64,000 bases of DNA from Paulownia fortunei (GCA_019321725.1 CM033106.1:31856118-31920117); one strand, 5' to 3'. Shown: positions 36,598-57,384, numbered from the stretch's first letter. The notes: generated by a model from the letters alone, not told the origin. A program made the numbers and translations.

Positions 36598-39500
36598 CTA
36601 TCTGACTCCAAGTTGTTGGAGAGAATCTGGGCCAACAAGGAATACACGCTTTTGTGTTTGATACCGGAAAACAACTACTCCTTTATACGCTGTTCTTGGG
36701 ACACCGTCCTGGAAAATATACAAAACCGCCATAGAGGAAACATATCAGGAAAAGGAAGAGGAAAGGTTTATAGTTATGAAGCAGGCAAGGAGAAAATCTT
36801 TCTCTGGGCTGAGTTGAACAGGTCCCAACCAACAAGAAATAAAATCAGAGCCCCCAAGCAATCACAAGGAGTGAAATTCCACTTCCCTGTCACTGATTTG
36901 GGATCACGCAGACAAGGTCCATAGTAGAGATTGCCAAAAGGCAATTCACTACAGATTCAACTAGAACAAATCAGATACAATTACTAGCTACTTTGGCCAT
37001 GTTGAAGAAAGGTTTATATGGAGCATGAAAGACAAAAATAACCCTACACAACAACATTACCTTCCATTCTTCAAAAATACCAAATTGACTTGCGATGCGC
37101 TCAAAATCTGACTGGTCTCGGTACAAAATACGAACATCGCCATCTATGTTATTTGTCTTCAGAATAGCATCAGTTCCATGCACAGGAGTCGCCTTTTTAA
37201 GCAAGTCAGCAAAGTGCTCCACATACTTATCCTATAAAAGCACAAAGGTTTACAATATTTCAACCATCTTTCATGTTATTGTTATATGGGATATTGCACT
37301 TCTTAATGCAAGAATTTACCTCCTCCAGGTAGCTCAGGTCCATTGACTTCCAATCAACCTTCCAGACAGATCATCAGAGAAGTATTCAGACTAAGGCAAA
37401 CACAAGGAGAGGGTGGGGAACATCGGCCAAATTGGCCACGTACCTGGACATCGTTCAGTTTGATAGGTTCGAGATATTGTTTGAAGAACTGCCCCATACT
37501 GGAACCCTATGAGACAAGTAGGTTAGCCTCATAAAAGAAAGCTTCGAGAAAGAAACAATCTCTAGCACAGCAGTATAGTAAAACCACTTCTAAAGCACAT
37601 AGCTGCTTTACTTTCATGAGATCAAGATTACACTAGTGGAGAACAAAAAGAGACAATGGTCTCTAAAGCAGAAATGCGGAAAGCCACTTCTACAGTAAAA
37701 GCACATAAATTTTCAAAAAAAAATGAAAAAGAAATTGCAATACAGTCAAATGTAGTAAAACATCGCTTCAGAGTGTGCTTAGTGATGAGGGATTAAGAGG
37801 TGAATCTACACAACCAAAATTTCACAGAGTAACAATTAGTGTCACAGTAGACAGATACTTGGCCAACCTTTTCATTTGACAATCAAACAGGAGACAAATT
37901 GTTTTCTTTGACACACAAATCTTGAATTCAAATATTAGCATTAATGCTGTAAATAATTCGGTTAGATTTAGTTAAAAGGATCTACGTCCCAACCATATCA
38001 AGTGCTGTCTCCCTGGAGACAAACAGACTGATGTGAATACATTCTTTGAGAAATTCGTGTATCTTGCCACATCATGTAGTCTCAAGTAAAAAGATACCAC
38101 CTCCGCCAAGGGGATGAATGGTAGAAGCAGATACAATAAAATAAATAGATTAAATTGATAAAAATCATATACGCTACTTAAGTTACTGGATGATGAACCC
38201 AGCATTCAGGTATTCAAGAGCAATCTGGAGATTGATACAAAAATTCTTACATGCTCCCCGAAATTATATGTTCTGCACACTTCTGGGCGAATGAACTGTC
38301 GTCCTTTGTGATTCTCTTTCAGTCTCAGCCAGTCATCCCAATAAGTAATTGTTTGGTCAAGAAAATTCTCAAGATTGCAGCAAAAGATATACAAAGATAA
38401 ATAGTTATAATACACAAGTAGATATAAAATTAACATTTTTAATGTTTAAAATATGACTCCACAAATATGATTCTTGAAGGATATGCCTTTGGCCATTTAG
38501 GAGACAATTCATCCCATGTGGATCTAGAAAGCATCCATCCAAGACCAGGGAAAAAATCTGAGCGATAAAGCACATCTGCAAGAGATACGAGAAAGCAGAT
38601 GTAATGAAATTGAGGAAATTTTGACCACAAAGGTTGTTTACTGGAGCACCACCCAATTATAGTGGAAAGTTTTGCATCTGTTATTAATCAACTGCTGACT
38701 GCACAAATTTCCAAATCTGAGTTGTACTTGTAATGGAAATCTCATTAACAGTATATGAAGCAGATTAGCACAAAATAGAACAATAATACCATATCTCATA
38801 TCAACCAAAAAGTACAAGAAAAAACAACATTAACAGCAAGGTTGATGAGATGCAAAATGAGCAGAGTTAGGACTTCTCTTCATGAAGCATAGCTTGACAA
38901 AAGCAAGATATCTGAAATAATTCAGTGACGGAAAAAGATTTGGTGAAAGATCTAACCTTATCTATTTCATATACACAAATTTTTGCTTTGGCTACAGACA
39001 ACTAGGCAAGCAGCGAGAAATATGGATTTATTTCACGTCTCACTCCTTTAATTTTTTTCCCTTTAAATGGCAACCAATTGCAAAGGCTAGATCATCCCTA
39101 TTTGATTTTATTAAAGGAACCTACACCTTGAAATCTGCAATATAGTATCAACAGGATAACAAATATAGATTTATTTCATTTCACTGCTTTGCCTTTTCTC
39201 CCTTTAAATGGAAGCAAATTGCAAAGGCTAGATCATGCCTATTTGATATTAGTAAAGGAAATCTAAATCTTGAAGACTGCAATATCGTATTGACAAGATA
39301 ACAAGGCTACTACTGAGGCACAAGGGGTGGAGAGATAGAGAGAGAAAAGAAAAGAACAACTAGATCTACCAGACAGATTACTAGCATAAAATGCCAACCA
39401 AGTCTTGAGCAACTCATAACTGCAAATGACAAACAACATCAGATCCCAGAAACAATTAATAGATCAGTACTTTCCATAGAACATAAATTGCAACCATTCC

Positions 39501-42500
39501 TTTGAGTCAAACGAATATACTAGCCTCTACCTAGGCACAATTTTTAGCAGTTTACAAGATCATTTGTAAGGAACTGAGTAACTTACAAGGATCATGCACA
39601 AAATGCCTTTGTCCATTATCATTCCACGAAGAAATTGCCAAAATGGATCTATCACAGTTACATTCAAAAAATGGAAAAAACTGAATCACAAATTGACGTT
39701 AATTTAAATAAATACGGCCAATCAGATCTTAATGGAGTCTAAAAACCTCACTTGTCACGGTCAAGGAGGGCAGCTCCAGCCTCAAAATAGTCAAAGAAAT
39801 CAGGAGCAATTTCCATATCATCTGCATATTGAGGTATGCTCTGAGTGAAAGCAAGTGATAGGGAGGTAAAGAAAATGAAAAGGATGGGAAAAAAGAAGGA
39901 AGTTTAAAGGCACCTTCAAGGATGATTACTCGGCTAAATTTATGTTTGTAAAACAATTGATCCAATGCCCATTTATAATGGCCTGAAAGGCAAGCAATTG
40001 AATTATGCCGGCAAGAGGAATGTCCTCCAACATAACAGATGATTAAGAACAACAAACCACGTAATGGAAAACTTTACGTGCAATCTTGTAGTATGCAATC
40101 AACTCCCCAGGTCTTTCTGTATGCACAGGTTCATAATCCAAATGCTAGGGCAAATATAACCATTATATTAGAGCTCTTATAGTTCATCAAGACAGGAGTA
40201 AGTCTTAAGACTTGAAATAAGTTGGTCGAAGCGATCCCTTAACTGAAGTTTCAGCAAAATTGATGAAAAATTCCAATGACTGTAGGTCTATGTTTATATT
40301 AAACGGGAAAGTGGTAGGGTTGGTAGAAAATGCCTTAACAAATTGGCTGGCTTGAGACTGAGCTAGTAATGTATGATGCTATATTTCTGACGTGATGGAA
40401 TGAAAAGCAAGTACCTGCATGTACGTTAGCTGATCATAACTCAATGCCTTACTTTTAACATGAGGATCAGATCCGTCCTGCCCAAAATGAAAGCAAGAAT
40501 AATATACATCTAAATATACCTCCTCGCTCTGAAATAAGCACAGGCTGTATGAGAAAAATGGTGAAGTAGTATCAAACAGAAGTCTTGTTTTTAGGTACCT
40601 GTGATATGAAGAGAGGATATCTTGATGCAACAGGACTTTGATACCTAGTAAGCATGAAAGTTAGTCAGTAGACTGCTAGCAACTAAAGCACCAAAATATG
40701 CATCAAAGCACAACATACTTTAGAATAGATTTAATAGTCCTTTCGAGGTAATCAGCACGGTTACAAGCCATCACTACAACTGCTGCTACTGGAACCTGAT
40801 CATTCATTCAGTTGCATGTTCAATGATCAAGAGTTAAGAGAATAGCATATGGCACAAGATATTAAATCTTTCAGCTCATCCAAACCTGTACATCACCAAC
40901 CAATTTCTGGAGACCCTTCCCTGCAGTGTAACAGAGAAATAATCATTTTCATGCCATATGCGGCCATTGATCATGGACTACAGGATGAACTGAAGAGCAA
41001 AATTGGAATATAAAATAGTATTACTAACTGGACTACATTGTTGATAAGCTAGTATGGCGTGTAGTTACTGCCCATATTATTAACTGGGACGAATTCCACA
41101 AATTAAAAAAGGGCTGAACATTTATAGCAGAACTTCATTCTATGGAGTGTCTTTTGAGAAAGTTCATCTTGTGGGACTGATCCACTGCTTGGTCCCAGTG
41201 TCCCCGAGTGTAGTATGTTCATGAAAATTTAAAAGGAAAAGTTTTGCATTTTAATTGAAGCATGTGAGGAAGGATAATTTGAAAGGTCTTCAGTTTTTCC
41301 GTCTCTTCTTTTCCTTTTATTTCATTACTTCTTCTTTTTTTCTCGTTATGGGGGGGGGGGGGGGGGGAGGAGCTGGCTTACACTTAACATTAAACTGGAA
41401 ATTCTTAACATAAATTGGTAATGAGATAAGGTCCTCCGAGAACTGAGATCTTTGACAAAAGTCCAAATAGCACTCCCCCCAAAAAGTACATCCTCAATCT
41501 ACCTTGGCCTCCCTAAGGTGCAAACCCTTGGAAGCATGGAAGGCACTTTGGCCCCGTTTGGCACCTAACTCCCCCACTCCACTCCTAGCTGCATTTCTCC
41601 TTTTCTCCGCTCCTTTATCCACTAAAGTGACAGTCCTTTTGCATGCCTCTCAATTAGCAGATTAGTTCCAGACACACAATGAAGAAATCAACTTGTCACA
41701 TGCATAGCAAGAAATCCTGGGAGATAAACGAAGGAGCTACATAAACATACTTTCAAGATCTTGCACAAGTGCTCTCAACTGTCTGCATTCCTGATCTTGA
41801 CGTTTCCTTTCTTCTGAAATTCAGCAGAGTCATAATTGTAACAGCCACAAGATGATTACTCATTATTTTTTTATAAATAGAAAGACACAGTATCTAGTAG
41901 TAAAAAAATTAATTCCCCGACATCATCCAAAAAAATGGAGCAGGAAAGAGAGTGAAAAATAAAGGAAACAGATTAGAAGTAAAGAAATAAGCTTCCTTGT
42001 CATCCTTTCACAACTGCAGTGTAAAATATTTATATGAAAAACTTCCTATAAATGCCGAAAAGATTCTTTGTCATCCTTCACAGCTGCAGTATAAAATACT
42101 GTATTACAAAATTTCCTATAAATGACAAGAAGATATTTAAAACTTTCAATTTTGGCAGCAAGATTGCTATGCATTAGTACAAAGACAGTTTAAACACAGA
42201 AGGAAATGATCACCACTCATCAGAGGTTGAAGTAGAAATAGCAAAGCACCTTCAAGAGAAAGAATTCGTCCTTGTTGAATGCTAATCTGATCAATTAATA
42301 ATCGTGTCTGTCTTGTGCACTGATTTTCTGCCTCAATCTGCAATCAAATACAGTGTGAGGCTTTTATATGCTTCCTTACCACAAAAGGTGGAAAGTCAAC
42401 TCCATGGAGAATTTCAAAGTGGGTAACATCAATATCAGAATTCTTGCATAGGACATGGGAGTAATAAAGAAAAGTAAGTAAAGGTTCCAGGTATCAATAC

Positions 42501-43187
42501 TAAATCCACAACCACGAGCAGATGGTAAGCAAAGAATGTGTGTTGGAGTAAAGTTGGCATTCATGAACGTATTATCTGTATCAGAAGCTTATAAGCCTGT
42601 CTTATATATAAATATCTAACCAATATTCACTAAATTGTGCGTTGATTAAATCAAAACAAGGTGTACGTACAGCATCAGCAAGCCGATCAGCATACTGTGA
42701 TTGAGTAGCAATAAGGCGCATCTGTGTATCAAGAAAATGAGCAGTTGTATCATCAATTTATCAAAAAATTTGCAGCACTAGGCATCAGCCAGTTTAATCA
42801 AGCCAGCAGAAAATGAAAAGAAACAGAGGCACAATTCACCAAAGCATTCAATTTGTAGGTGCTGGCAAAGAAAGTTGACCCCATGTAAAAGTTAGTTTCA
42901 GCACAACAAATATCCATTTAGAAAGCAACTAGCAGCCAGCAATGAGAAAAATTGATTTCTATCAAACGCCAATCGATAAAATCATAAGAATCTAAAATCT
43001 TGCTTAACGAATCCAAGACTCTAAACATGCAGTCCATCCAATCAGGGCTAATCATATTGAGTATTCAGAAACAATGGATAATTCAGAACAAATCAGAGAG
43101 CTCTAGAGAGGCTTCGACCTGGATGTAGATGAACGGCAAGGCGGAGAGGAGGAGGAGGTAGCGATAGTCGCAAGAGCACTTCCGCAT
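36598..43187 (-). CDS. CGL1: Alpha-1,3-mannosyl-glycoprotein 2-beta-N-acetylglucosaminyltransferase (GnT-I, GT13)
   Basis: Golgi type II enzyme that adds the first GlcNAc to Man5GlcNAc2, the gate to complex N-glycans. Eighteen coding exons: 43119-43187, 42671-42721, 42250-42337, 41751-41813, 40886-40920, 40719-40795, 40599-40644, 40415-40477, 40078-40144, 39914-39982, 39752-39821, 39587-39648, 38485-38575, 38251-38344, 37444-37506, 37320-37358, 37061-37231, 36598-36708. They sum to 1329 bp, giving 442 residues, the usual plant length. N-terminal anchor about 8-22; coiled stem in exons 3-5; catalytic domain from VPVAAVVVMACNRADYL. The metal-binding EDD is at 209-211 (IILEDDMEIAPDFF), followed by DFFPGLGWML and WPKAYWDDWLR. 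All introns look GT-AG except the one between exons 13 and 14, which is AT-AC. No lesion seen. Confidence 0.95.
38345..38484 (-). other. AT-AC U12-type intron 13 of GnT-I
   Basis: On the coding strand the 140-bp intron starts ATATCCTT right after exon 13 (AAGGC) and ends TTTTCTTGACCAAACAATTAC before TTATTGGGATG. ATATCCTT is the full U12 5' splice-site consensus. TTTTCTTGAC is a good U12 branch site with its A 12 nt from the AC end. Joining GC to T restores Ala in KWPKAYWDDW, the conserved family sequence. No GT-AG choice gives this frame. Confidence 0.93.
39020..39312. repeat. Two-copy tandem repeat in GnT-I intron 12
   Basis: About 39025-39168 and 39169-39312 are diverged direct copies of about 145 bp. 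Shared words are ccctttaaatgg, attgcaaaggctagatcat and cctatttgat, with tcttgaa..ctgcaatat.gtat near the end. Confidence 0.85.
41350..41367. repeat. Poly-G tract
   Basis: Eighteen consecutive G in GnT-I intron 4. Length is likely to be variable and hard to sequence. Confidence 0.9.
41997..42134. repeat. Two-copy tandem repeat in GnT-I intron 3
   Basis: Two copies of about 68 bp, each with (c/t)ttgtcatcct, then cac(a/-)(a/g)ctgcagt, then taaaata, then cttcctataaatg or tttcctataaatg. Confidence 0.85.
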
Positions 43188-45100
43188 CCTTTATTCTCTT
43201 TTCTTTTTTCTCTTCTGTTCGTCGAGAGGACAGGGTAAAAAAGAAAGGGAAAGTGAAGAGCTTCCGATGGAAGAAACAAAGCTCCACCGTCACAAGTCCA
43301 CCACCGGCATCACTTGAAATTTAGCGATGCGTTTGGTGAGAGTAAATAATGTAAACTTGGATCCAACTCGCCAATTCCAAGTCGAAAATGTCATTTATAA
43401 AACCTAGTTTGGGTTTCTCCCTACCTTTTTCAACTTCCAAATACTCAATTTTTTCTCTCTTTCCAATTTTTTTTTTTTTTTTGTAACTTAATTGACTTAA
43501 GTCATATTTTTATTTTAAGCCAACGCATTTCTGAACCAAATGCTATTGATTCAGCTGCAATATAGGAGATATGATCTCCGCCTGTACAAAATTTCTTTAT
43601 AATTGATGTCAAATATTGAATAGTAGAATTTACTATATGCATTTAAGATGGAGAATTTATCAAAAGCTAGAGGTTCCTCGTAAATTCGATTCAAAAACTT
43701 TAGGTATATTCGATTTTAATTTTTAAAAAATATTTAATAATAAAAATGTATTGAATTAGTGGGTTGCAAAATTTGATCATTTGAGTTAATAAATTGATTT
43801 GATATTTTATTTTGAGAAAATACATTTGATTTACTTATTTTCAAATTTAAAATAAAGAGTGTTTTTTAATAATGTGGTGTAAGTTTTTTGAAAAATAAGA
43901 TTTAGAATTAGGGTGTAAAATATAGTTTCAAAATGTAGTTGCCTTGTGAAAACATTCTCATAAAATATTTGGTATAAAAATCTCAGGTCAATGGATGGTG
44001 ATGAGCAGGAGACGAACTAGTGTAGATTTGATCATAATTATGTTTGGGTGTTTTTCTGGGGGTTTCCGCAACTTGGTACTCCCTCCTTGAGATTTTCTCT
44101 GTAAAGCTATGAAATGAAGGTTGTTGAACAATTGTGAATGCTGCAAAATATCATTGTAACATACTAATTGCTCTGTTACAAGATTTTCCCTTTGTCGATG
44201 CACTTTACCTTGTGAAACATTACTCTTAGTTTTGCTTTCCGCATTAGTCTAGACTCAAGAGGTTCTGTATCCCGTTTTTAGATGAAAATCCATGTTCTGG
44301 CAATAATGAATTCAAAAGGCAGAAAAAAGGGCATTTTTTATATTTTTTTGCAAATTTTCCTATTATTATTATGATTTTATTATGAAAAATAATTATGATG
44401 TTTTGAAAAGAATTTTCTATTACAAGTACTATTGTATTCACTGTATTACGCTAATTACCATCACGTAATTAATGTAATGCAATAGATGAGTCACAATTAT
44501 GTGTTTTGTTCGTTTAAGAATATTCTCACAAATGAGAAAGAAAAGTGGTAATTTAACATTTACACATTTACAATTCAATGTTAAAAGTTGCGCATTCTTT
44601 TAAAGTAAGATTGAAATATTTGTTGATGTTTAGTGCTCATTGTTTAGTCATATTTGAGGCTTAGGTATATGATTGTCTTTTGTTGAGCCTATACATACAT
44701 ACATACATACATATATATATAAATCAAATCAATGCCTGGGAGACCTGTACAGAGCAATTTCTCTTGAAAACTCTCGTGCCAGTGACCATGCATGTATATT
44801 TATGATTTCCAGTTCTTTCATGTTTCTCCTGTAGAAGTAGAACTTTAATTTTTAAGGGTCACTGAATTCGTATACTTGGCTTAAACAAGAAACATCCTTG
44901 CCTTAACTGAGCTAATTTATCATATTCGGGTACAGTCAAGTTTCATCGAGTCAAAGGACTTAAATATATAAAAAGCTGTATGTTGATATAATATTAAATA
45001 TTTTTTCTTGCTCTCTCCAGATGCAAGCCTATTTGCTTATGTCATCTCAAGTCCTTGCTGGTGCAGCAGGAAACTTCAACAGAAAAAAAGTGGCCGGAAG
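43188..45100. other. Spacer between the GnT-I promoter and the TKPR1 3' end
   Basis: Upstream region of GnT-I with CT-rich and T-rich tracts (about 43196-43215 and 43450-43482), then AT-rich DNA, an (ATAC)n run near 44692-44711, and the 3' flank of TKPR1. No exon-like sequence seen. Confidence 0.55.
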
Positions 45101-46722
45101 CTACTCCATGATTTCAGATGTTGGCCTGAAGTTTCTACTTTTAGTGGATTGATCAATGATTAAAGACAGATGGCCTTGCTTGGTTAAAGAATCAACACAA
45201 TCATCAAACATCTCTTCAATTGATCTGAATTTCATTCCTAAGCCCTTCAATTTGGAGACGTTCAATTCATAGTATGGTCTATCAACTTTCTCAAACCTGA
45301 AATAGGCAACATTAAAAACAGTATTAGTAGAATTATGAAGAAGATTTTTCATGGAATGGAAAGCTGCAGGCTTTGTTGTAATAGTAATGGTAAAAATCCG
45401 TAATTTATCCTGAGTGAACCTTTTTGGAATTGGTAGGGGTGGATAGCGTGCTGATAGAATTGCTGCTAGCTGATCATTGTCGAGAACAGTTGAGCTGCAA
45501 AGATACCGCCCTTTTGCATTTTCACTCTCATAAAGGAGAATGTGGCTCAATGCAACATCGTCAATATGAACATATCCCATTCTTCCGTGCCACTGAAATT
45601 TTTCCGTCTCCCCTGGTTTTATAAATTGTTTCTCAAGTAACCAAAAACTAGTCATGTAATAATCTGAAATTTATGTGTAAATGTTTATATATGTCCAGTT
45701 GTTGCTGAAAACGATAAAGGTGAAAATTGAGTATTTGGTCATAATTACAGAAATTAAATATTTTTGTACCTCTGAGCAAGCCAAGTACATCAGATGCAGT
45801 AGAGCATAAAAGAGGTGGCAAACTTGGTCCAATCACAAATGAGGGGAGAATGGTTACCAGATCGATTTTGTTGTCCTCACAAAATTTCCATGCAGCCCTC
45901 TCGGCTAGAGTTTTTGACAATGCATACCAAATCTAGTAGAATAACCAGTTGCAGTATCCCAAGGAGCATAAAAGAAACACATATGAAGAGGAAAGTGAGG
46001 AACAAAATTCTTTCTTACAAGACAACTGTTGGAATACCTTGAGTCTCTCACACAGCTCCTCAGAACTCCAGGAAGACTCATCCAAGGGTACACTAGGGTC
46101 AAAATCATCTATTGCCCTTACTGTTGAGGAAGAAGAGGTGAGAACCACGCGCCTCAGCGATGGATTCTTCTTGCATGAACGTAGTACATTCAGTGTGCCA
46201 TCAATTGCAGGTTGCAATATTTCAGCCTACTTTATACAGAAAAAAAAAAATGTCCGTTGAGAGGCATTACATACATTTATATTAGGTAGTATGTAAAAAA
46301 TGCAAAAGGAGTTTGATAATATGGGGGTGAGGGTGGAGTGCAGAATGCCTTGGGATCACAATTTGGCAGTCCTAGCACAGGTGAAGCAGTGTGAAAAACT
46401 CCATCACATCCCATAATTGCTGCATCGAAGCTGCCCTTCACCATAAGGTCGGCCCTCATTAGGTGGAGTCTCTCTCTTGCTCCCTCCAGCCTCCACAGAT
46501 GTCCCACTTTGTTGTCATCACCTGCTTGTGTAGTAGCAATGAGAATCATATACAAGAAATTACTCTTAAAGCCTAGTCATACAGCTGTTTTTAACCTGGA
46601 TCTCTAACTGTCCCGGTGACATGATAACCAGATAAAAGAAGGCGCTTGATCAGCCATGAGGCCAGAAAACCAGCTGCACCAGTCACACATACTTTGCTCT
46701 TAAAATCAGGCATTTGATCCAT
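45101..46722 (-). CDS. TKPR1: Tetraketide alpha-pyrone reductase 1 (DFR/CCR-like SDR)
   Basis: NADPH-dependent reductase of the extended SDR family. The Arabidopsis orthologue (DRL1) reduces tetraketide alpha-pyrones in the tapetum for sporopollenin of the pollen wall. Six exons: 46596-46722, 46349-46521, 46038-46226, 45770-45932, 45420-45612, 45101-45296, giving 346 residues. Rossmann motif GAAGFLA at 15-21; catalytic YALSK with Tyr166 and Lys170; Ser cluster at 131-134. Family landmarks are [21 protein letters not shown], then [17 protein letters not shown] and [17 protein letters not shown]. Two oddities: exon 2 appears to end at a GC donor (AAG/GCATTC), and intron 5 (123 bp) has no stop and keeps the frame. 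The C-terminus is about 20 residues longer than I recall for the Arabidopsis protein. Confidence 0.92.
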
Positions 46723-48207
46723 CCTTCTTGTCGAAAATAGTTGAAAGATATGGAATTCTATTTGAGAATGCAGTACAGAATGTTGTGTGCCTGAGCCATG
46801 ATACAAATTTATATAGCAAGTCAACAAGATAATAGAAGCAATTAAGCTGTAGAGAAGGTAAGTCATGTAATGCTTGTGTCCTATTTATAAAATAAGAGGC
46901 AAAAAGTTGAAGAGTATGAGGTAAGGTGAAGTATAAAATGTTTACAGGTTATAAGTAGGTAGGGAGGGCAGCCATGAAATTCGTCAATTTGCTCAAGTGA
47001 TGGAACATAGAAAAAGTCAGAGAGTTGGGCCCAAGTAAATAATCCAACTGATTTTCATCGAATCTGAGCAACCCCATCAATTGCATGTATCTTTCCTGTC
47101 ACCGTTGATATTATGATATATGTAGGATCAAAGATCAAAGGGCACAATTATCCGCTATGAAACTCGTGTTTTATCAATTTGCAATTGTACATCATCTTCT
47201 ACAAGTGGATGCTGGAAAAGCAAAATACTAGTACATATGCTTAATTACAAGGTCTGTTGGGCAGTTCAGCAGCAGTCAAGATAGAAGTTGGGGACTGGCG
47301 TGGTCAATTTTAATTATTTTCCTTTTATAAATGTGCTGCTGGCTGCGATTTAGAGTTGGATAAAACCCGGTGGGCGGAATAGTATATACTACTAGTATTA
47401 CCTACTAAGCAAATCCAGCCTCTGTATTTGGGATAGCTATAGGTTTCTCAGACCTGTTTCTAAAATTGTATCATAAATACGTAGTATATGTAATAAGAGA
47501 CAGTACGTATATTACATACAAATCTCACACCACTCACTCTGTACAATACATACAAATATACATACACAGACCTTTGACTCTTTCTTCTCTGCTTACTTTT
47601 TTCCTGCTACTATTTAACTTTTATCTCAAATCCTGTATTTCTCTTACTTTTCTTCCTCTATATTCTCCTTGTCTTCAAAGTCCCTCTTTTTTTCTTTTCT
47701 ATCTATATCTGCATATTTGATCTGTGTATGTATCTTTCTTTTTTCTATTTCCGCGATTTGTTTTCTCGATTTATAGCAGGATTTATTGATGTTCATTTCT
47801 TGTATTGTGTTTCATTTACCATTGACATATTGCTTGCTCTTTTATTCTGGGCCCGATCTGGTTCAAGATTTTTTTTTTCACCGGTCTCTTTCTTTCATTT
47901 CACCCTTCGTTATGTCAATTTCTCTCTTCTTTACTTAGCTTGTTTCTGCTTTAGTTCTCGGGTTTGGGAGTGTGGAGCTCGGGAGCTGGGATTGGAAGAA
48001 AATGTTCATAATTACTTGTTTGCTTTGACTTTTGAAATTCTGTTATGATGTCAATTTGGAGCTAATGGTGCAAAATCTTACCTTTTTTTTCTTTTGTTTC
48101 TAATTTTCAGAATTCCAGCATACTTTTGATTGATGTGAAAAATTATTGGATGAGGAAAGGGCTGCAAAGAAATTGAAGTGAGAAAGAGGAAGAACTTGAG
48201 TTGTTTC
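46723..48207. promoter_or_regulatory. Divergent intergenic region of TKPR1 (minus) and CPK (plus)
   Basis: About 1.5 kb separates the two start codons. The left part serves TKPR1. From about 47550 the DNA is CT/T-rich with ATG-poor sequence, fitting a long CPK 5' UTR, possibly with an intron. Individual elements were not resolved with confidence. Confidence 0.5.
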
Positions 48208-56312
<8,105 letters not shown>

Positions 56313-57380
56313 TTTTCCAATTCAACATGTTACAGGTACTCACAGCTTTTCTTCTGTGTTCCCTTCTTCTCTAGTTCTGTTGTAAGTGTAATAGGTGTTT
56401 CAGGTCTATGAGGATATCCTGTATTATTAATGCAAACAATTGAGAATGTATACAAAAACATTAAATTAAAAGTCAAGTCTGGCTAAGAGTTTGACTCTCT
56501 ATCTTACAAACACATCAAGATAAATAATGTTGAAAGGTCCTTACATTTATTTGTGACCTATGAGGAGCCGTATGATGGAGGAAAACATTAGATGATCTTT
56601 CATACATACTGCAATCTCAAGTTGTCTAACATGATTTTTATTTCTTTTGTTTGATAAAGTGTGAATTAAAAGTCCTTTTCTCATTGACATAATAAAAAAT
56701 CTCAGGAAAAATAAAAAGAAAGAAAGCATTTAAAAATTGCTTCCAAATGCTAAAAATGGTGCAATTTTTGTTTTGTGCATTCTACCATTACCGTTATGTA
56801 GTAAATATTCTCTTTAGTCTTATTTTGTTTATTAAATTTGAGATTGTCATTACCAGGTCTACTAGGGACAGGTGACTCCCTTGCTGACCATCCATCAATT
56901 CAATCATCAAGTGCTTTAAAGTTGTAATGAACTCTTGGATGTAGCTAACTTATGTGGTGTACAGGATAGATGGTAGAGGAGGTTGAGCAATTTGTACTGT
57001 AAGCCTTCAAATGTTGGGATCCTGTTTTGACATTAATTTGCTCAACCCTGGTGATTTAGACGGAAGAATAATTTACTGGATTTGTGATCCTGTGTAACAG
57101 GAGAGCTTGTTGTAAACTTCTTTGTTTGTGGTGATGTATTATTGGATAGAATGTTGCAAGTTTTTTGGATTCTGAGAGTTAATAGTTGCAGCTGATCATG
57201 CTGTAAACTATTTTGCAATGTTCATTTTCTTCATATTCTTCCAGGCCTCGTGCTTATTAATTCAAGTGTATTCGGATATCTTCCAATATCAGTTCTTGGT
57301 TTTTGTTTTGTTTTTTTTTTTTTTTTCTTCCAGTGGCAAACACAACATCAGTAAATTATTTTAAGTAATTGATTAACATG
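56313..57380 (+). other. CPK 3' UTR with a probable intron, and flank
   Basis: A good donor (ACAG/GTACTC, 56336) lies 23 nt after the stop codon and a good acceptor (TTACCAG, 56856) follows with a pyrimidine-rich lead. This suggests a 3' UTR intron of 56336-56856. The UTR would continue to about 57240. T-run at 57309-57326. Confidence 0.45.
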
Positions 57381-57384
57381 CATC

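Noticed and set aside
48178..48207. Upstream in-frame extension of the CPK N-terminus
   Set aside because: It starts with GTG, not ATG; the first ATG gives the required Met-Gly-Asn-Thr-Cys acylation signal.
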